Below are positions 47,561 through 59,500 of a DNA stretch of 64,000 nucleotides, piece after piece (position 1 is the stretch's first letter; every line of letters starts with the position of its first letter). Origin of the DNA: Chaetorhynchus papuensis (Eukaryota; Chordata; Aves; Passeriformes; Rhipiduridae); NCBI GenBank assembly GCA_013396525.1, contig VWYX01000122.1:872444-936443 (forward strand). Direction: 5' to 3'. A program made the translations under genes and the position numbers. Below the pieces are notes generated by a model. It had not been told where the DNA came from, did not search any database, and saw nothing but the letters and a program-made list of their open reading frames with translations.

Positions 47561-48657
47561 AGCAACTCTCAAAAAATATTTTAGAGGAGGCTGATTTTAT
47601 GAAATGCTGCTGCTGAACTGAAATTTGCAGGAAGTTTGTGGGCAGTTTGAAGTCGGTCCTGCTCCTTCCCAGTGACTTCTCATATTGTTGTTTCGTATAG
47701 TGACTCATTGTCCTCATTCAGCATCTCTGACTGACTGAAGCAAAAAGGCTCAATTAGGGAAAGGTTCCTCTATGGGTCTCCTGAAATTACAGTAGTTTAA
47801 ACTGCTGCCCAGCAACCCAGAGCTAAATTGTAGTGCTTGAGCACCTCTGGCAATTGCTGTTTCTCTATTCATATGCCAGAAAATGAAGGGTCCAAACAAA
47901 GAGAGCTTCACTGGTTGAAGGAGAGCAGGGAATGTGTAGGCAAGCCATGGAGAACCTTAGTAACAGATTGCACCCGTCTCACTTCAAGGAGAGGGATGAC
48001 TTTTGAACCCCAAATATATCATACTCAGAGTCCTTTAGCGGTGAGTTTGGACACGTTCCACTCTGGCCCCATAGGAAGAGGCAGTTTAATGGGGTTTGGC
48101 TGTGTTGCATAGGTGGGCAGATACAGCTGTAGGACTAGTTTAGGAGGCCCACCTGGAGCTCCTTCATGAGAATGATCCTCCCTGGTGCAAACAAGTGGAC
48201 ACAGCATCCCAAAGCTATCTTGATCCACCAGCTTGCCAGTCAATACTGCTCCTGTCTGGTCACCGAGACCTCAATTTCATCTTCTGTATATGACCAAGGC
48301 CTATAAATTGGTTGTGTGTGTCTCCTGCTGTTTGTGACCGGGGACTTTCCAGTGTCACGATGCTCCCCAGAGCGAGCTGTTTTGGGAAAGGTTTGGAAAA
48401 AGGCAAAAATAGCAAGCGAAGCAATAGAACTGCAGCTGTGTGAGGAGGAACCAAATAAGCTGAAGCTAAGATTTGACAAGCTGATAACCAAAGCCTGAGA
48501 AAGGTCTGCAAGGCTGTGAGGGGGAAGGAAGGGATGGAGAGAAGCCAGTTGTTTTCTGTTCCTTACAATGGAGTTAGGAGGCCTCACATGAAAACTGTAG
48601 ATGGCAGATTGTAGATAAAATAGATCCTTTGAAACAGAACATCATTTGCCTGTGGAA
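47561..48657. other. gene-free single-copy stretch
   Basis: Nothing is recognised. Confidence 0.4.
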
Positions 48658-49345
48658 CTCACAGAATCCCAGGCTGGATAGGACTGACAGGGACCTCTGG
48701 AGGTCATTTTATCCAAGCAGGGCCACACAGAGCAGGCTGCCTGTGTCCAGATGTCTTTTGGATACCTCAGAGGGTGGGGACTCAACCTCTTGCAGTACTT
48801 TGTCAGCCTCACAGTAACAAAGTGTTCCTTGACGTTCAGGAGGAGCCTTCTGTGTCCCAGTTTGTGCTCCTTGCCTCTGTTCCTGTCACTGGGTACCACT
48901 GGAAAGAGCCTGGCTCTGTTCTCTTTCACCCTCCCTTCAGGTGTTTCTGTACATTGATGACATCCCCTCTCAGTGCTCTCCAGGCTGAACTATCCCAGCT
49001 CTCCCAGCCTTTCCTCACAGGAGACATGATCCAGCCCCTTTGTCAGTCCTTCACTGGACACTCTCCAAAGCACCCACATCTGTCCCACAGTGGGGAGCCA
49101 AGAACTGGACACAGTGTGAGCTGTGGCCTCACCAGGGCTGAGCAGAGGGCAGGGATCAGTTCCCTTGACTGCCGGCAATGCCGTGCCTGGTGCAGATCAG
49201 GATCCCGTTGTTCTTTTTTGCTGCAAGGGCACGTTGGTGGATCATGGTCAACTTGTGCCCACCAGGCCCTCCAGGGCCTTTCCTGCCAAGCTGCTTTCCA
49301 GCTGGGTGGTCCCTGACATATACTGGTTGTTGAACTGGGGCTGTT
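48658..49345 (-). mobile_element. CR1 LINE with decayed ORF2 C-terminus
   Basis: At about 690 bases this is the longest CR1 copy here. On the plus strand it starts with the reversed tail CACAGAATCCCAGGCTGG. Minus-strand translation recovers ordered pieces of the CR1 ORF2 C-terminus: SALVRPQL (about 49141-49118), GLDHVSCEERLGELG (about 49037-48993) and ARLFPVVPSDR (about 48914-48882). The first piece is in a different frame from the other two, and stops intervene, so the coding region is broken by at least one frameshift. The 5' part is missing. It inserted before the host sequence at 49346 and shows the usual 5' truncation. Confidence 0.93.
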
Positions 49346-49854
49346 CATCCATGAACTCATGATATTGACACCTCTTAGAGGGAACTAGCAAATGAAAACA
49401 TGGGCTTGAGCAGGACAGAAAATACACTGCTGGTTTGGGACATGGACCAAGGGCCTCTCAAGGCACTGATGAGAAGGAACTTGTTTCAGAAACTCAATTG
49501 TTTCCATCAGTGAGCAAAGCCTAGCGGGACACTTTTCCTGCTTAAGAATCTGGAATTTGGTGGTCACTGTCTCCAGGATACCCCGTCCCCATGCCCTCTT
49601 TGAGCCCACAGGTCAGTAACATTTCCACACACCCTTACTTTTCAGCTTTCCTATCTGGAAAGAACACCCCAGGCTGTCATAGCTCTGATAGGGAGGTGAG
49701 AGTTGGCTTTTCAACTTTTGTTTTCAACTCTTTCTGCCTTAAAATATCTTGAAAAGTGTTCAAATAATTTTTTCCACCAGCAGTTTATTTGCTTTTGCAA
49801 ACAAAGCCATATTTATCTGCAAAAAAAAAAAAAAGAAGTCAAACCTCCCAAACA
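49346..49854. other. stretch between two CR1 copies
   Basis: No gene is recognised. Position 49820-49836 is a run of A beside the ancient CR1 remnant. Confidence 0.4.
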
Positions 49855-50262
49855 CTTGAAACACAAGAACGTGGGGCTGGCAGGGACTCCCAGACTTGCC
49901 AAATCCAACCCCTGCTGTTGCAGCAACACATCGCAACGTCCTTTCAGAGCTGGAGTGCGCTCTCTCTTAAAAGCTATTTGGATTTCTGCCTCCATGGCTC
50001 CTACTGGGTGGCTGCCCCAAACCCAATTGCTCTAATGGTTCTAAGCCCTCGACTAATTTCCAGCCTGGTTTATTCATGGCCAGTTTATATACATTTGTTC
50101 TCATGCCAGCACTATCCTTTGGCTGAAACAGCTCTCCTACCCCCAGGTGCTTACTCCCCAGGCATATTTATAGAAAGCCATCCCCAGGCTTTATTAATAC
50201 AGCACAATTATTTGTTTTGCCTGCTGTTCTGGAGAGGATAAAGGCTCCTGACCTGTCCCTAC
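49855..50262 (-). mobile_element. ancient CR1 LINE fragment
   Basis: Plus-strand reading shows, in order, GGCAGGGACTCCCAG, AATCCAACCCCTGC, a CAGTTTATATACATTTGTTC segment, TGAAACAGCTCTCC, then GGCATATTTATAGAAAGCC and AGGATAAAGGCTCC. This order matches the reversed 3' part of old amniote CR1 (L3-like) elements: an initial pairing to a cctgc tail, then 'TTTATA.CCATTTGTTC', a 'CTCC' motif and 'GTATTTATAGA.AGC'. It is clearly more diverged than the avian-type copy at 48.7 kb. The boundaries are approximate and no frame is intact. Confidence 0.65.
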
Positions 50263-51044
50263 ACTTTTAACACCTCTGGTCCTCACACCGTTGCAAGTCC
50301 TCCTTCAGCTTCCTCCCACCCTCTGTGAAGCATAGTAGCATGGAATCCTAAAAGGATTGTGTTCTCACCGGAAAATGGGATTTTGGTGTGTGTCCTAAGA
50401 GAAATCTCATCCTGTCCCCAGGCCTCTCCTGACGTATTCCTGGAAGGAGCAACAGTGTCTCAGTGAGCACCTTATATAAAACCTTACAGAAAATGAGCTC
50501 CCTGATTAGCAACAGCTTCTGTCAACAGAAACAGAATGAGAAGCAGTGTCAGGATAAACTGCAATTTATTTGAAAATATGTAAATCTGCTCATTAAATAA
50601 TTCACATGAATTTTCACGCATGAAGCTGAAAAAAAACCGCTTGGCAGCTGTGTGTATCCCCTCTCCATCAAAGCCACACTATCGGCAGCTGCTGTTCTCT
50701 TTCATTCTCAGACTTTTCCCTTTCTGTTCTCTGTGTTTTAACCTCCTTTTTCTACACCATCACCTGATACTGGGATTTCCAGAGTCCTCATACCATCAGG
50801 CAACATCTTTCCCTTCATTTCCCTCTTTTTTAATCTGCGGCCTGCCTAAAATTGTTTCCATCCTTGGTGCACCCTCTCTCAGGATCACCAGGAAATGAGA
50901 TTCCAATATAACTTGGGCTTTTTCACATCAGCAAGGAAAAGATAAAGACCCCATGTCCTGAGGGCTGTTTCTGAGGCACTCTGCTCTTACCGGGTGAGGT
51001 GTGTGATCCTTATGCCTGGACAAGCTTCTTTTCTTGGGAGGCTC
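50263..51044. other. gene-free single-copy stretch
   Basis: Nothing is recognised before the solo LTR. Confidence 0.4.
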
Positions 51045-51505
51045 TGATGCCTTTTCCTGGTCTTAAAATCAAGAGTCAAACACGGTTAGAAGGGAAAAAG
51101 GGATTTTACTTCAGTATTTATTCTAAGGATTCCTAGGTGCACCACGTCCAGGTCGAATGCACCCCAATGCACACTGCAACGCCCACTCACAAAAAATCTG
51201 GTATTACATTATAGGTCTTACCAATTAGCATATCTATCCAAAATTCCCCAATGAGAGGCTCGGATGAGCCCCCATCCCCAAGGAACCTTCCCCTGGATGG
51301 CTTTATCTTAATTTACAAAATGTGTTCTGGAGAGGACCTTGGGGTTTGGGGCACACTGATCCCCTAACTGCAAAGCTTCTAAGATGTTCAGTCTCCCAGC
51401 TTGACAAACAAGTCCAAGAATTTAGGCAAGAAGCGATAGGAATACAGAAGTTGTAAAAAGGTATAAAAGGGGTATAAAGAAAAGGCAAAAATCATCATGG
51501 CATCA
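51045..51505 (-). mobile_element. solo LTR of an endogenous retrovirus, family A copy 2
   Basis: Starts TGATGCC and ends GGCATCA, the same termini as the LTR at 39.2 kb, and is flanked by the 4-bp duplication GCTC (51041-51044 and 51506-51509). Minus-strand landmarks match copy 1: an octamer-like ATGCTAAT (51231-51224), a decayed TATA box (CTATAATG, 51214-51207) and AATAAA (51122-51117). The central part aligns by eye with copy 1 around the TATA box and octamer. No internal retroviral genes are present. The different duplication shows an independent insertion. Confidence 0.88.
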
Positions 51506-52152
51506 GCTCCCATCAGCTGCAGCTAAAGTTCACCCTGAATCCCACCCTGCAATGTTCCCAGCATTGTCAGGACCATATCCTAGTGGAGAGGCAGGGCAGA
51601 GCACTAGCAAGAGCTGTACACTTTCCTTGAGAATAAGAATTGTTCCACTGGAATGAGGATGCAGGTCGTGAATCCCAGCTGAAGGGAGGAGGCGCTCAGG
51701 GAAAATTCAAAACAAAAGACCAGCAGGTATTAATTTTGTAAGCAGAGCGTTTAAGGAAAATGGGGGCATGAGAAGTTACTGAGCTCTCTTTGCTGGGTGA
51801 TGGGTATTTGGAAGGGATTCCCCTCAAAAACTCCATATAACTTGGTTTATTCCTACCTTCAAGTCATTAAGGTTCAGCCCAGTGCTGGACAACTCAGAGG
51901 AAACACTCAGTTTAATGCATAGATAAATTTTCCCTCTTGCCTGCTTCAGTAAGGAGTTTCCCAAGTTTCATGCAGTTAGGACATGGGGAGCTCCACTCTG
52001 ACAAAAACACTCTCTCTGGGCCTCTGTCCTTTGTTCCCAACAGTTTCCTACTGGTACCATATCCATGCAGTCCCCACATGGATGATAGGATGCTGGCAGA
52101 ACAGGAGCCTGGCCTAGAGCTGTTTTCCCATGCTGTGAACATTTTTAAGATC
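51506..52152. other. gene-free single-copy stretch
   Basis: Nothing is recognised. Confidence 0.4.
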
Positions 52153-52174
52153 AAAAAAAAAAAAAGGGGGGGGG
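52153..52174. repeat. A13 followed by G9
   Basis: An uninterrupted run of 13 A is directly joined to 9 G. Double homopolymers like this are prone to slippage and sequencing error. Confidence 0.9.
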
Positions 52175-52896
52175 AGAAGAAAACAAACAAAATGTCTATT
52201 CCAGACTGGGCTAGAACTGGAATAATAATCGTTCAAGATTGGTTTGGCACAGTCAAAGTATTTCACTACTGTCATTGTCGACTGCTCTGCTCTCGCCTCA
52301 AACATTTCTGTTACCCTGGGGTTGCATTTCTAAGTAAGCACTGAAAAAAGTCAGAGACCCTTAGCATTACAATTCCAAAAGGTATTGGGAACAATTGCTT
52401 TTAGAGTTGGGAAATCCATCAATCCCAACCATTCCCTAAGGCAAGTTTTGGTATTGAGAAATCAGAAATTTATTTTATTTTTTTTGATGGAGGGAAAAAT
52501 CATAAGATTTCCCAAACATCTCCAAACCGATCCCCTTGAGCCAGAGGATTTCACGGTGCTGTTTCCGCATCTGCTGGCAGTGAAAGGCAACCACGGGTAA
52601 TGAAATGGATAAGCAAAATAAGAGACAGTTCTGGGATCAGATATCGCTTGGCTGGGCCACTCCAAACACCGCAGATTTGGTTTTTTTATGAGGCCCTGTA
52701 TAGCTGGGCTATTCCTCTGCTGGCACCTGGCTCTGACAATATGTTATTTTCATACTCAGATCACCACGGCATTGATAACCTCATGGGGAGCAGAGATAGA
52801 TCTCTGCTTAGTAGATCTTCCTTCATTCTCAGCAGGTATTTTCCCATCTGCCCTTTTACCTGTCAGTTCTGATGGTGGAGCATGAAGTAAAGAGGC
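52175..52896. other. gene-free single-copy stretch
   Basis: Nothing is recognised. Confidence 0.4.
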
Positions 52897-52979
52897 TTTT
52901 CTTCTTCCTTTCTTTTTTTTCTTTTCTTTTTTTCTTTCCTTTTTTCTTTTTCTTTTTTTTTTCTTTTTTTTTTTTTTTG
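52897..52979. repeat. polypyrimidine T/C-rich tract
   Basis: About 80 bases of T runs separated by single C or CC. It is not attached to a recognisable transposon. Confidence 0.9.
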
Positions 52980-54589
52980 GTGCCATTTATAAATTTTACT
53001 GAGTAAAGCAAGGCGTGCTCCATAAATCAGACTGCAAGTTAGAGAGTCACACTGCGGAGTGTGCAGCGGGATGAGGCACCAGCTGTTCCCTGCAGATGAT
53101 AAAGCTGTAAATACAACGCTGGTTTAAGGAGGCAGACCCCAGCTCGTGGCACACTGTGCCTTTGCACACCCTGTGTTCCACAAGAGGTTCTCCAAACCAT
53201 TTGAAAGAGCCCCACCAGGATGGGCTGCCGGCTCTGTGCCAGTCACCTGCGTGGGCGTGCAAGGGCTGGAAACAGGTTCAGACCTTCCTGAAGGTCACAG
53301 CAATCAAATATCACGCCTGGATTCATTCAGTATGCAGCAGGGAGCAGGAGCAGGCTCCACTCCTCTTTTATAGGACCTTGAGTTGTTTGATGTAAGGCCG
53401 CATGCAAATCACTGCCCAAGGATGTGTTTGTCATATAATTAATATTAGCTCCCACCCTGGAGCACACTTCTGTCAACACAGAATAAATATTCCCCATTAG
53501 GAGGGGGGCTGGTTGGGGAGATCAGGGCTTGAAGCACTCGGATAGCTCTGTGCCAGCCATCAAGGATCACTTCCCTGGTGCTCCAAGGCAACTGGTGAGC
53601 TAGAAGCTTGCTCATTTTTATTTCCAGGAGTTTTTGGCTTCGTTTGTTTTTCTGGTTTGTTTGTGTCGGTTTGGGGTTTCTTGGGTTTTCTGGGATTTTT
53701 TAAATGATTTAAGTCAGTTTTCCCTTTGGAAGTGGCCTCTCCCTTCCCCAAGACATGACTGGAAGACCATCATCCAGAGATTTCCAGCACAGTTATGGAC
53801 ACGTAGGAGAATGAAGAGGCTCACAGCAAGTCTGGCTCTGAACCCACACATGAGCCCACAGTCTGGTGTTACAGCAAGAGACGGATATTTATATATATTT
53901 TAATAGGGTGGAGATAAATAGTGCATTCGTTGGAAAACGTTATGTGGAGAGAGGGTGTAATGAATTTTCAGATTAAACTTGGCAAGTGTTTTCAAGCTAA
54001 AGAGGAGGTATTTAATTACATTTTCTTGCAGAGAAGGCTGAACACTGGGTTTCAGCACAATTTTTAAATGAAATGTCTCCATTTTTTCCAGCAATGCTTG
54101 TGTTTGTCAGCCTGACGATGTGCCGAAGGGGCTTAGCAAGGGATCTCAATAACCAGCTGAAGCACTCTGGCAGAGCCTCCACTGGGTTTCCGAACTTTAG
54201 TACTTTCTGATCAAGAGAAATGCTGAATAGGCCAAGGAGCAGCAAGGTTTGGCTCTGCTCAGCAGCACCTCCACCCACGCCACACCGGGCACCATCCCCT
54301 GCCTGAACCCATGGCCTGAACTGTGGCCCTACAGGGATGAGACAGGCTGTGGATGCACACAGGCTGATGGATTGGGTGCAGAAATTTTGCTCTGTGGGGA
54401 CGGTGGCACAAGCCAGCTTGGTGGCGTCCCCAGCTTCTCCCCTTTTCCAAGGTTTTGGTTGCAGTTGCATTGTGAGGCTCCCAAGAGCTGGCATCCTCTG
54501 ATGGCAGTAAACACAGAATAATTTGCTGGTGCTCAAACAGAGGCTGCCAAGGTAGCACAGACAAAAAAAGGGTTTCATAAACAAAGAAA
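52980..54589. other. gene-free single-copy stretch
   Basis: No gene is recognised. A G/T-rich low-complexity part lies at 53620-53710. Confidence 0.4.
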
Positions 54590-54738
54590 AAAATCTCAAG
54601 CAAAAAAAATAAATAAAATAAAAAATCCTGCATGCACCAAAAAAAAAAGAAAAANNNNNNNNNNNNNNNNNAAAAAGAAAAAGAAAAAGAAAAAGAAAAA
54701 GAAAAAGAAAAAGAAAAAGAAAAAGAAAAAGAAAAAGA
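54590..54738. repeat. A-rich region with (AAAAAG)n and an assembly gap
   Basis: A-rich sequence from 54590 leads into a 17-base N gap (54655-54671), followed by eleven near-perfect AAAAAG hexamers (54672-54738). The homopurine tract probably continues through the gap; the true repeat length is unknown. The long minus-strand open frame over it, rich in F and L, is an artefact. Confidence 0.95.
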
Positions 54739-56167
54739 TTATGCAAATGCCCTACAGAAGATGAAAAATTAGGCATTCAAAACTAGCAAATAATTCAGTC
54801 TTCTCAGTCTCTATTTTTTCTCTTTTCTTGCCTGCATGGGATCTGAAATTACATTTTACCACCTGCCTTTCTGAATTGTCCTTGTACCTTGCCTGCCAAG
54901 TTTAACCCCCACAGAGGACACTGTCTCCTGGGGGATGAGGCACAACAAGCTCTCCTTGCCCAGTGTCCTCAGGGCCAGGCATCTGCTCCAGCACTGTCTC
55001 TGTGCAGATGTGCAGGGGGGGCTGCTGTGCCTCCCCTCTGCATTTTGGAGCACGCAGACCAGCTTCAACCCACTCAGCAGCAGAGAGGGCATGTGAAGAG
55101 CAAGAAGCTTCTGGGAAACTACAGTGGGCACCAGGTGGAGGAGAGGAAATCCTTCTAACGTTCCTGTTGGCAGAAAGGTCCCATGGTGGGGTGGTGATGC
55201 TCACACCTTACAAGGCAAAGGAGAATCCGTCCAGCTGCCTCCACCCCGATGTGAGTAGCAGGAGATTCACCCCTGCTAAAGGCAGGACCCCTGGTTATCT
55301 ATGTACCACATACACAGCACTGAGCTTCCAAAGGCTGGGGAGAAGGAAATTCAGCTGCAAACTCCCATTCTGCAGAAGGGAGATGGAGCCTGGGGTAAAA
55401 GTAAAATGCCAAGCAGGGTCGTGCATAGCTCACAGTGTACTGACCCAGCTTTGCTCTCCCTCTGCAGCAGTGGCACTTTGGTCGCGTGGTGGCTTTGACA
55501 GGGTGGTCTGTCAGTGCCAGCAGGCAGGAGAAAGCAGCTGTGTTGCTCTTGGCTGAGGTTTTTAACCCCCTCACTTGCAGCTGAACAGCTTCTTCTGATT
55601 CAGCGCCCTTAACTCCGTCTGCAGCACCCGGAGTTACCCGGCTCAGCTGACACACGGTGCCTTGGCGAGCCACAGCAGTCTGCTCTGGGGGCTCAGCCTG
55701 GTGGAATCAACGCACACAAGGGACCAGGGAGCAGCAGGAACAAGAGCATGACACCCCAGGATCCTCAGAAAAAATGTTCACTCACACCTGTCCCTCAGTA
55801 ATACTTTGGGCTATAGAGAAGGAAGCTTAAATGACCTTCAGCACCCCTTGGTGGTCCCCCGCTTCCTGGCATGAAACTGTTCCTTGCCATTATCATCACT
55901 GCTCAGCCCTGCCACAGCTGTGTCTCTGTGCACCCATTCATCTCGACTCTGTTCACACAAATCCTTGGGTCACTCCCACACTGTCCAGGGCCTTCTCCCT
56001 CAGCTCAGTAGCCCCCTGGGAAGCCCACCCTGGGTTCCCCCTCTTCAGCCTCTGCCCCTGCAATGAGTGAATTTTGCACAGCAGCTGCTGCATTGGACTC
56101 CGGGAGGGTTTGTCTAGAAGATCTGCTGTGCTTACACTCATGGCTTAGAGACAAGCACAGCAGTGCT
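54739..56167. other. gene-free single-copy stretch
   Basis: The 197-codon open frame at 54963-55556 has no recognisable domain and is not called as a gene. Confidence 0.4.
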
Positions 56168-56238
56168 GGCTTAACAGTTGAACTTGATGATCTTGAAGGT
56201 CTTTTCCAACCTAAACGATCCTATGAGTCAATGATCCT
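56168..56238 (+). mobile_element. CR1 LINE 3'-end fragment
   Basis: GGCTTAACAGTTGAACTTGA, then TGATCTTGAAGGTCTTTTCC and AACCTAAACGATCCTATGAG with a degenerate ATGATCCTG end: the plus-strand 3' tail of avian CR1. Only about 70 bases remain. Confidence 0.9.
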
Positions 56239-59200
56239 GAAAAAAATAAAACACTTATTGTAGCACAGCTCTTTTGCACAAAGCAGAGGGAAAAGGAAAT
56301 TTATGCTGACGACTGGAGAGATCTCAGGAAGAGCTGATTTTGGCTATCAAACTCCCTCCATAGGAAAATGTCAGAGGACTTGCAGCTAAAATTATTTAAG
56401 GGCAGGCTAGACAGCTCACAGTGGCTGTTTGTGGCAGATGGTAATTATGGGAAAGTATCCCCTTTTCCTGAAGCCACACAACAACCCCAGTCACTGAACT
56501 GACAGAAAGTAAGATGTCTGTATAGATACATGTATTAAACATGGAAATATGTACACACACCTATGTTTAAGCCAGATCACCTAGAGTTCATCATCTGCTT
56601 GCAGAAGTGGTGCAGAGAGGGGAGAAAGAGCTGCTGGGGGCAGAGGAGGTGGTGAGAGAGAGGTGTTCAGCCCTATGGCTGGTAAGAGAAGTGTTCATGG
56701 ACTACAGCCTGACAGATTTGGTTGTACATCCTGAGGACTTCTGTACTACCTGGTACTTTGTCTTCTAGAAGTTGCTAGTGACTGGAGCCTTGTGAAAAAT
56801 CTCAGCCTGTTTGTTTTATTTATAGTCCCTGTTATTTCGTGGCTGAACTTGGAGATGTGACCCCCAGCAATTGAAAGGCCAGCAGACGAATCAATAGATC
56901 CAGCACCTGCTCAAAACCTCTTCATTTTGTGAGCCTTATCTCATTGTTTCCAAATGTGCAGGTCAGGTTTGCCAAAGGACAGACAGGAGCAAGGCAGTGA
57001 ACAATGCCAGGGAGAGGTGGAGCAGGGGCTGCTGTGGGGCCACACTGGTGCCAGCCCAGAGGTGCCAGTGCACCAGAGTGGTGCAGCAGCAATTAACACC
57101 CAGCAGATTTGCCAGACTCTAATGAGTCTGTGCCTTGGTTAGAGTATGGACCTTTGTCCACTGCTGGTCCTGTCCCAGGCTTTACGTGGTGGTTGCTGCT
57201 CCTCCCTGTGCTGCAGGTCTTGCCATGTCCTCAGCAATGACAAGTTTCAGGGAAAAAGAATAGGAAAGAAGGAAGAAGGAGAAACCTGTTTGTTGCAACT
57301 CCCTTTTGTTCTCAGAGGTAACCTTCTAAATGCATCATTGGTATCATATTTAGCTGCAGATGCTCAGTTTGACACCATTAAAAGCTTCATCGGCTTTGCC
57401 ATTTTCCACTGGCTTTCAGTCCTCTCTGCCGGTGTTCCTGGGAGACCAAGCTTCTGGAAGTGTGTGTGAAAACCCAGCAGCTGATCAGCCCAGGTGATAA
57501 GCAGGGAAAAGTTTACAGCTTGCACGTTCTTCAGGTGTAGTAAGCTTCTGCATCTGTTCTACGTCAGCCCACACATCCCCCAGAAAAGTGCTGCACCGCT
57601 GTGCTGCAGAGGCAGCCTGCGAGACAGGGTATAGTGCAGCAGCTGGGGGATGAATTAAATAAAACGCTCCAAAAAGAAGCGTTCTGGGGCAGCTCTGTTG
57701 CAGGGTGCCTTGGGGATGAAGCCTTACACACAGGAGGTCCCAAGGATCACGTGGCAGGGCTCATTCCAAACCCTGGGACCGCATCCTTGAAGGAGATGCA
57801 ACATGGGTCTCCTGCATCCAGCTTCGCAGTGGACCCTCCTGCACACATAAAACTTTGTTTTATGCCCTTCAATACATACAGGCATGCCCTTAATTACTCA
57901 CATTGCTGGATAATCTCTGCAGCAGCGTACACAAGCATTAGGGATGCAGCTGTGACAGCAGCTCAGGGTTTTCAAGCCAGGGCCCTGGGCTGTGTTGCCA
58001 CTGCAGAGAAGAAATGCAGCATCGCCACAAGCCGTAAGTGTTACACAGTGGCCTCCAGTCTGCTGATTCCTGGCCTACAGACAGATCCAGTATCCTTCCA
58101 GATGGAGCAGAGGGCTGTGTTGGGTCACAGAGCACAGCTGCCCGGCGGGGATGGCTCCTGCACAGAGCTCAGTGGCACTGACACGGAGCAGGCTCCTCGG
58201 TGCAGCACGCACTCGGCGGGAGCAGCACACAACGGCGCTGCCTGCCAAGCTGCCCGCTCCCATCTGAAGATGCAAATCTTCAGCCTTGTTCTCCCAGTCT
58301 GGGGAAGGTAAAATGTGGTGCCGGCTTCATCTGAGGTGACTAACAGGAAAGAAACACCAGCGTCCTGAGTGGAAGGGGTGCGAATGTGTACAGGAGGCTT
58401 TGCCAGGTAATTAAAACCAGAGCAACAAAGACCAGAAGTTGTGATGCTGCCTCCTGTTGTCAGCTTCTCCTGGTCTCCTCCATTTCACAACTTTAATTTT
58501 AACTAGCCTCCCATTCCTGTCCCTTGCTCCTCTGCTCTGCAAACCCACTGCTGGATTCTCTTTCTGTCTGTACCATGGGTAACGTCCAGCCTTGATCACT
58601 TTCTCTCAAAGCCCTGCAGGACCTCTGCATGTGCCTGTTTTCACACCCCAACAGTGCAGTGGAGGGCCACAGAGAACCTGAAGGAGGGAGGATGTCGCTG
58701 TAGCCTAGGTGTTGGTGTCCTGGGGAGAGGGCAAAGCTGTGCCAAGGTTTCAGAGCAGCTGTGCAAGGCAAGACTTCTTGCTCCATGCACGGTGGAGGCC
58801 GGAAGGAAATGCTGGGAATAGCATCCCAGAGCACACGGGTTTTCTCCAGAGCCCTCCTGCAGCTGATCTCCATGCTGGCCATGTGTGCTTTTAGCCCCTT
58901 CCAAAGCTGTGTCTGTGACCTGCGTCACCTTGTGCCCACCAAACCAGCTCTGGAGGTCAAGTTGGTGGATACAGCTGAAGAGGTTATCTGAGCCAGGAGA
59001 CTACAGAAAACCCCTGTCAAGGCAAAGAATAAACTCATGTTCCTCCCTGTGGTCTTTCCCTCATGGAAACATCTGCTGAGGATGCTGGTGGGATTTCTAG
59101 CATCCACCACTAAAGCAGTTTCTTGTGGAGGGTTCTTGAACTTTTGGGCTCTGTGTCACACTATGACAAGAAGATGTTTCTGCCATCTTTCCCCAGAGAC

Positions 59201-59500
59201 TCTCAGTCTTCTGGATCACAGGGGAACTATCTCATTCACCCCACACAGATAGCTTTCCTTAAGATGCTTCCCACTGTGGGAAACTCCCTGTGGAACCAGT
59301 GCCCACAAGGAGCCTTGTCCTACTCTGCCAGCTCTGCTCCCAGAATACAGCACAGGAGCAGTGATCCCCAAGTCACTTTGCCAGCCCATTCCTGGAAGCA
59401 AACAGGAAAGACACGGAGGCAATTCATTGGAAACTCAAACCCCTGGGAAGGGCTGTTTGGGGTTTTTATTTTTTCACCACAGAATCCACCTAGATCTATG
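56239..59500. other. gene-free single-copy stretch
   Basis: The longest frame, 236 codons at 57601-58311 on the plus strand, shows no domain, no transmembrane pattern and no known family. GCC|GTAAGT near 58034 is donor-like but unsupported. Confidence 0.4.

Noticed and set aside
39233..51505. The two same-orientation LTRs as the ends of one provirus
   Set aside because: Each has its own different target duplication, the copies are diverged, and the DNA between them holds CR1 fragments and no gag, pol or env remnant.
54012..54776. 254-codon minus-strand frame
   Set aside because: Its start is an L/F string produced by the AAAAAG repeat and the N gap; the remainder has no recognisable family.
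57601..58311. 236-codon plus-strand frame
   Set aside because: Several frames above 200 codons occur in this window by composition. This one has no domain, no signal sequence and no splice or promoter support.
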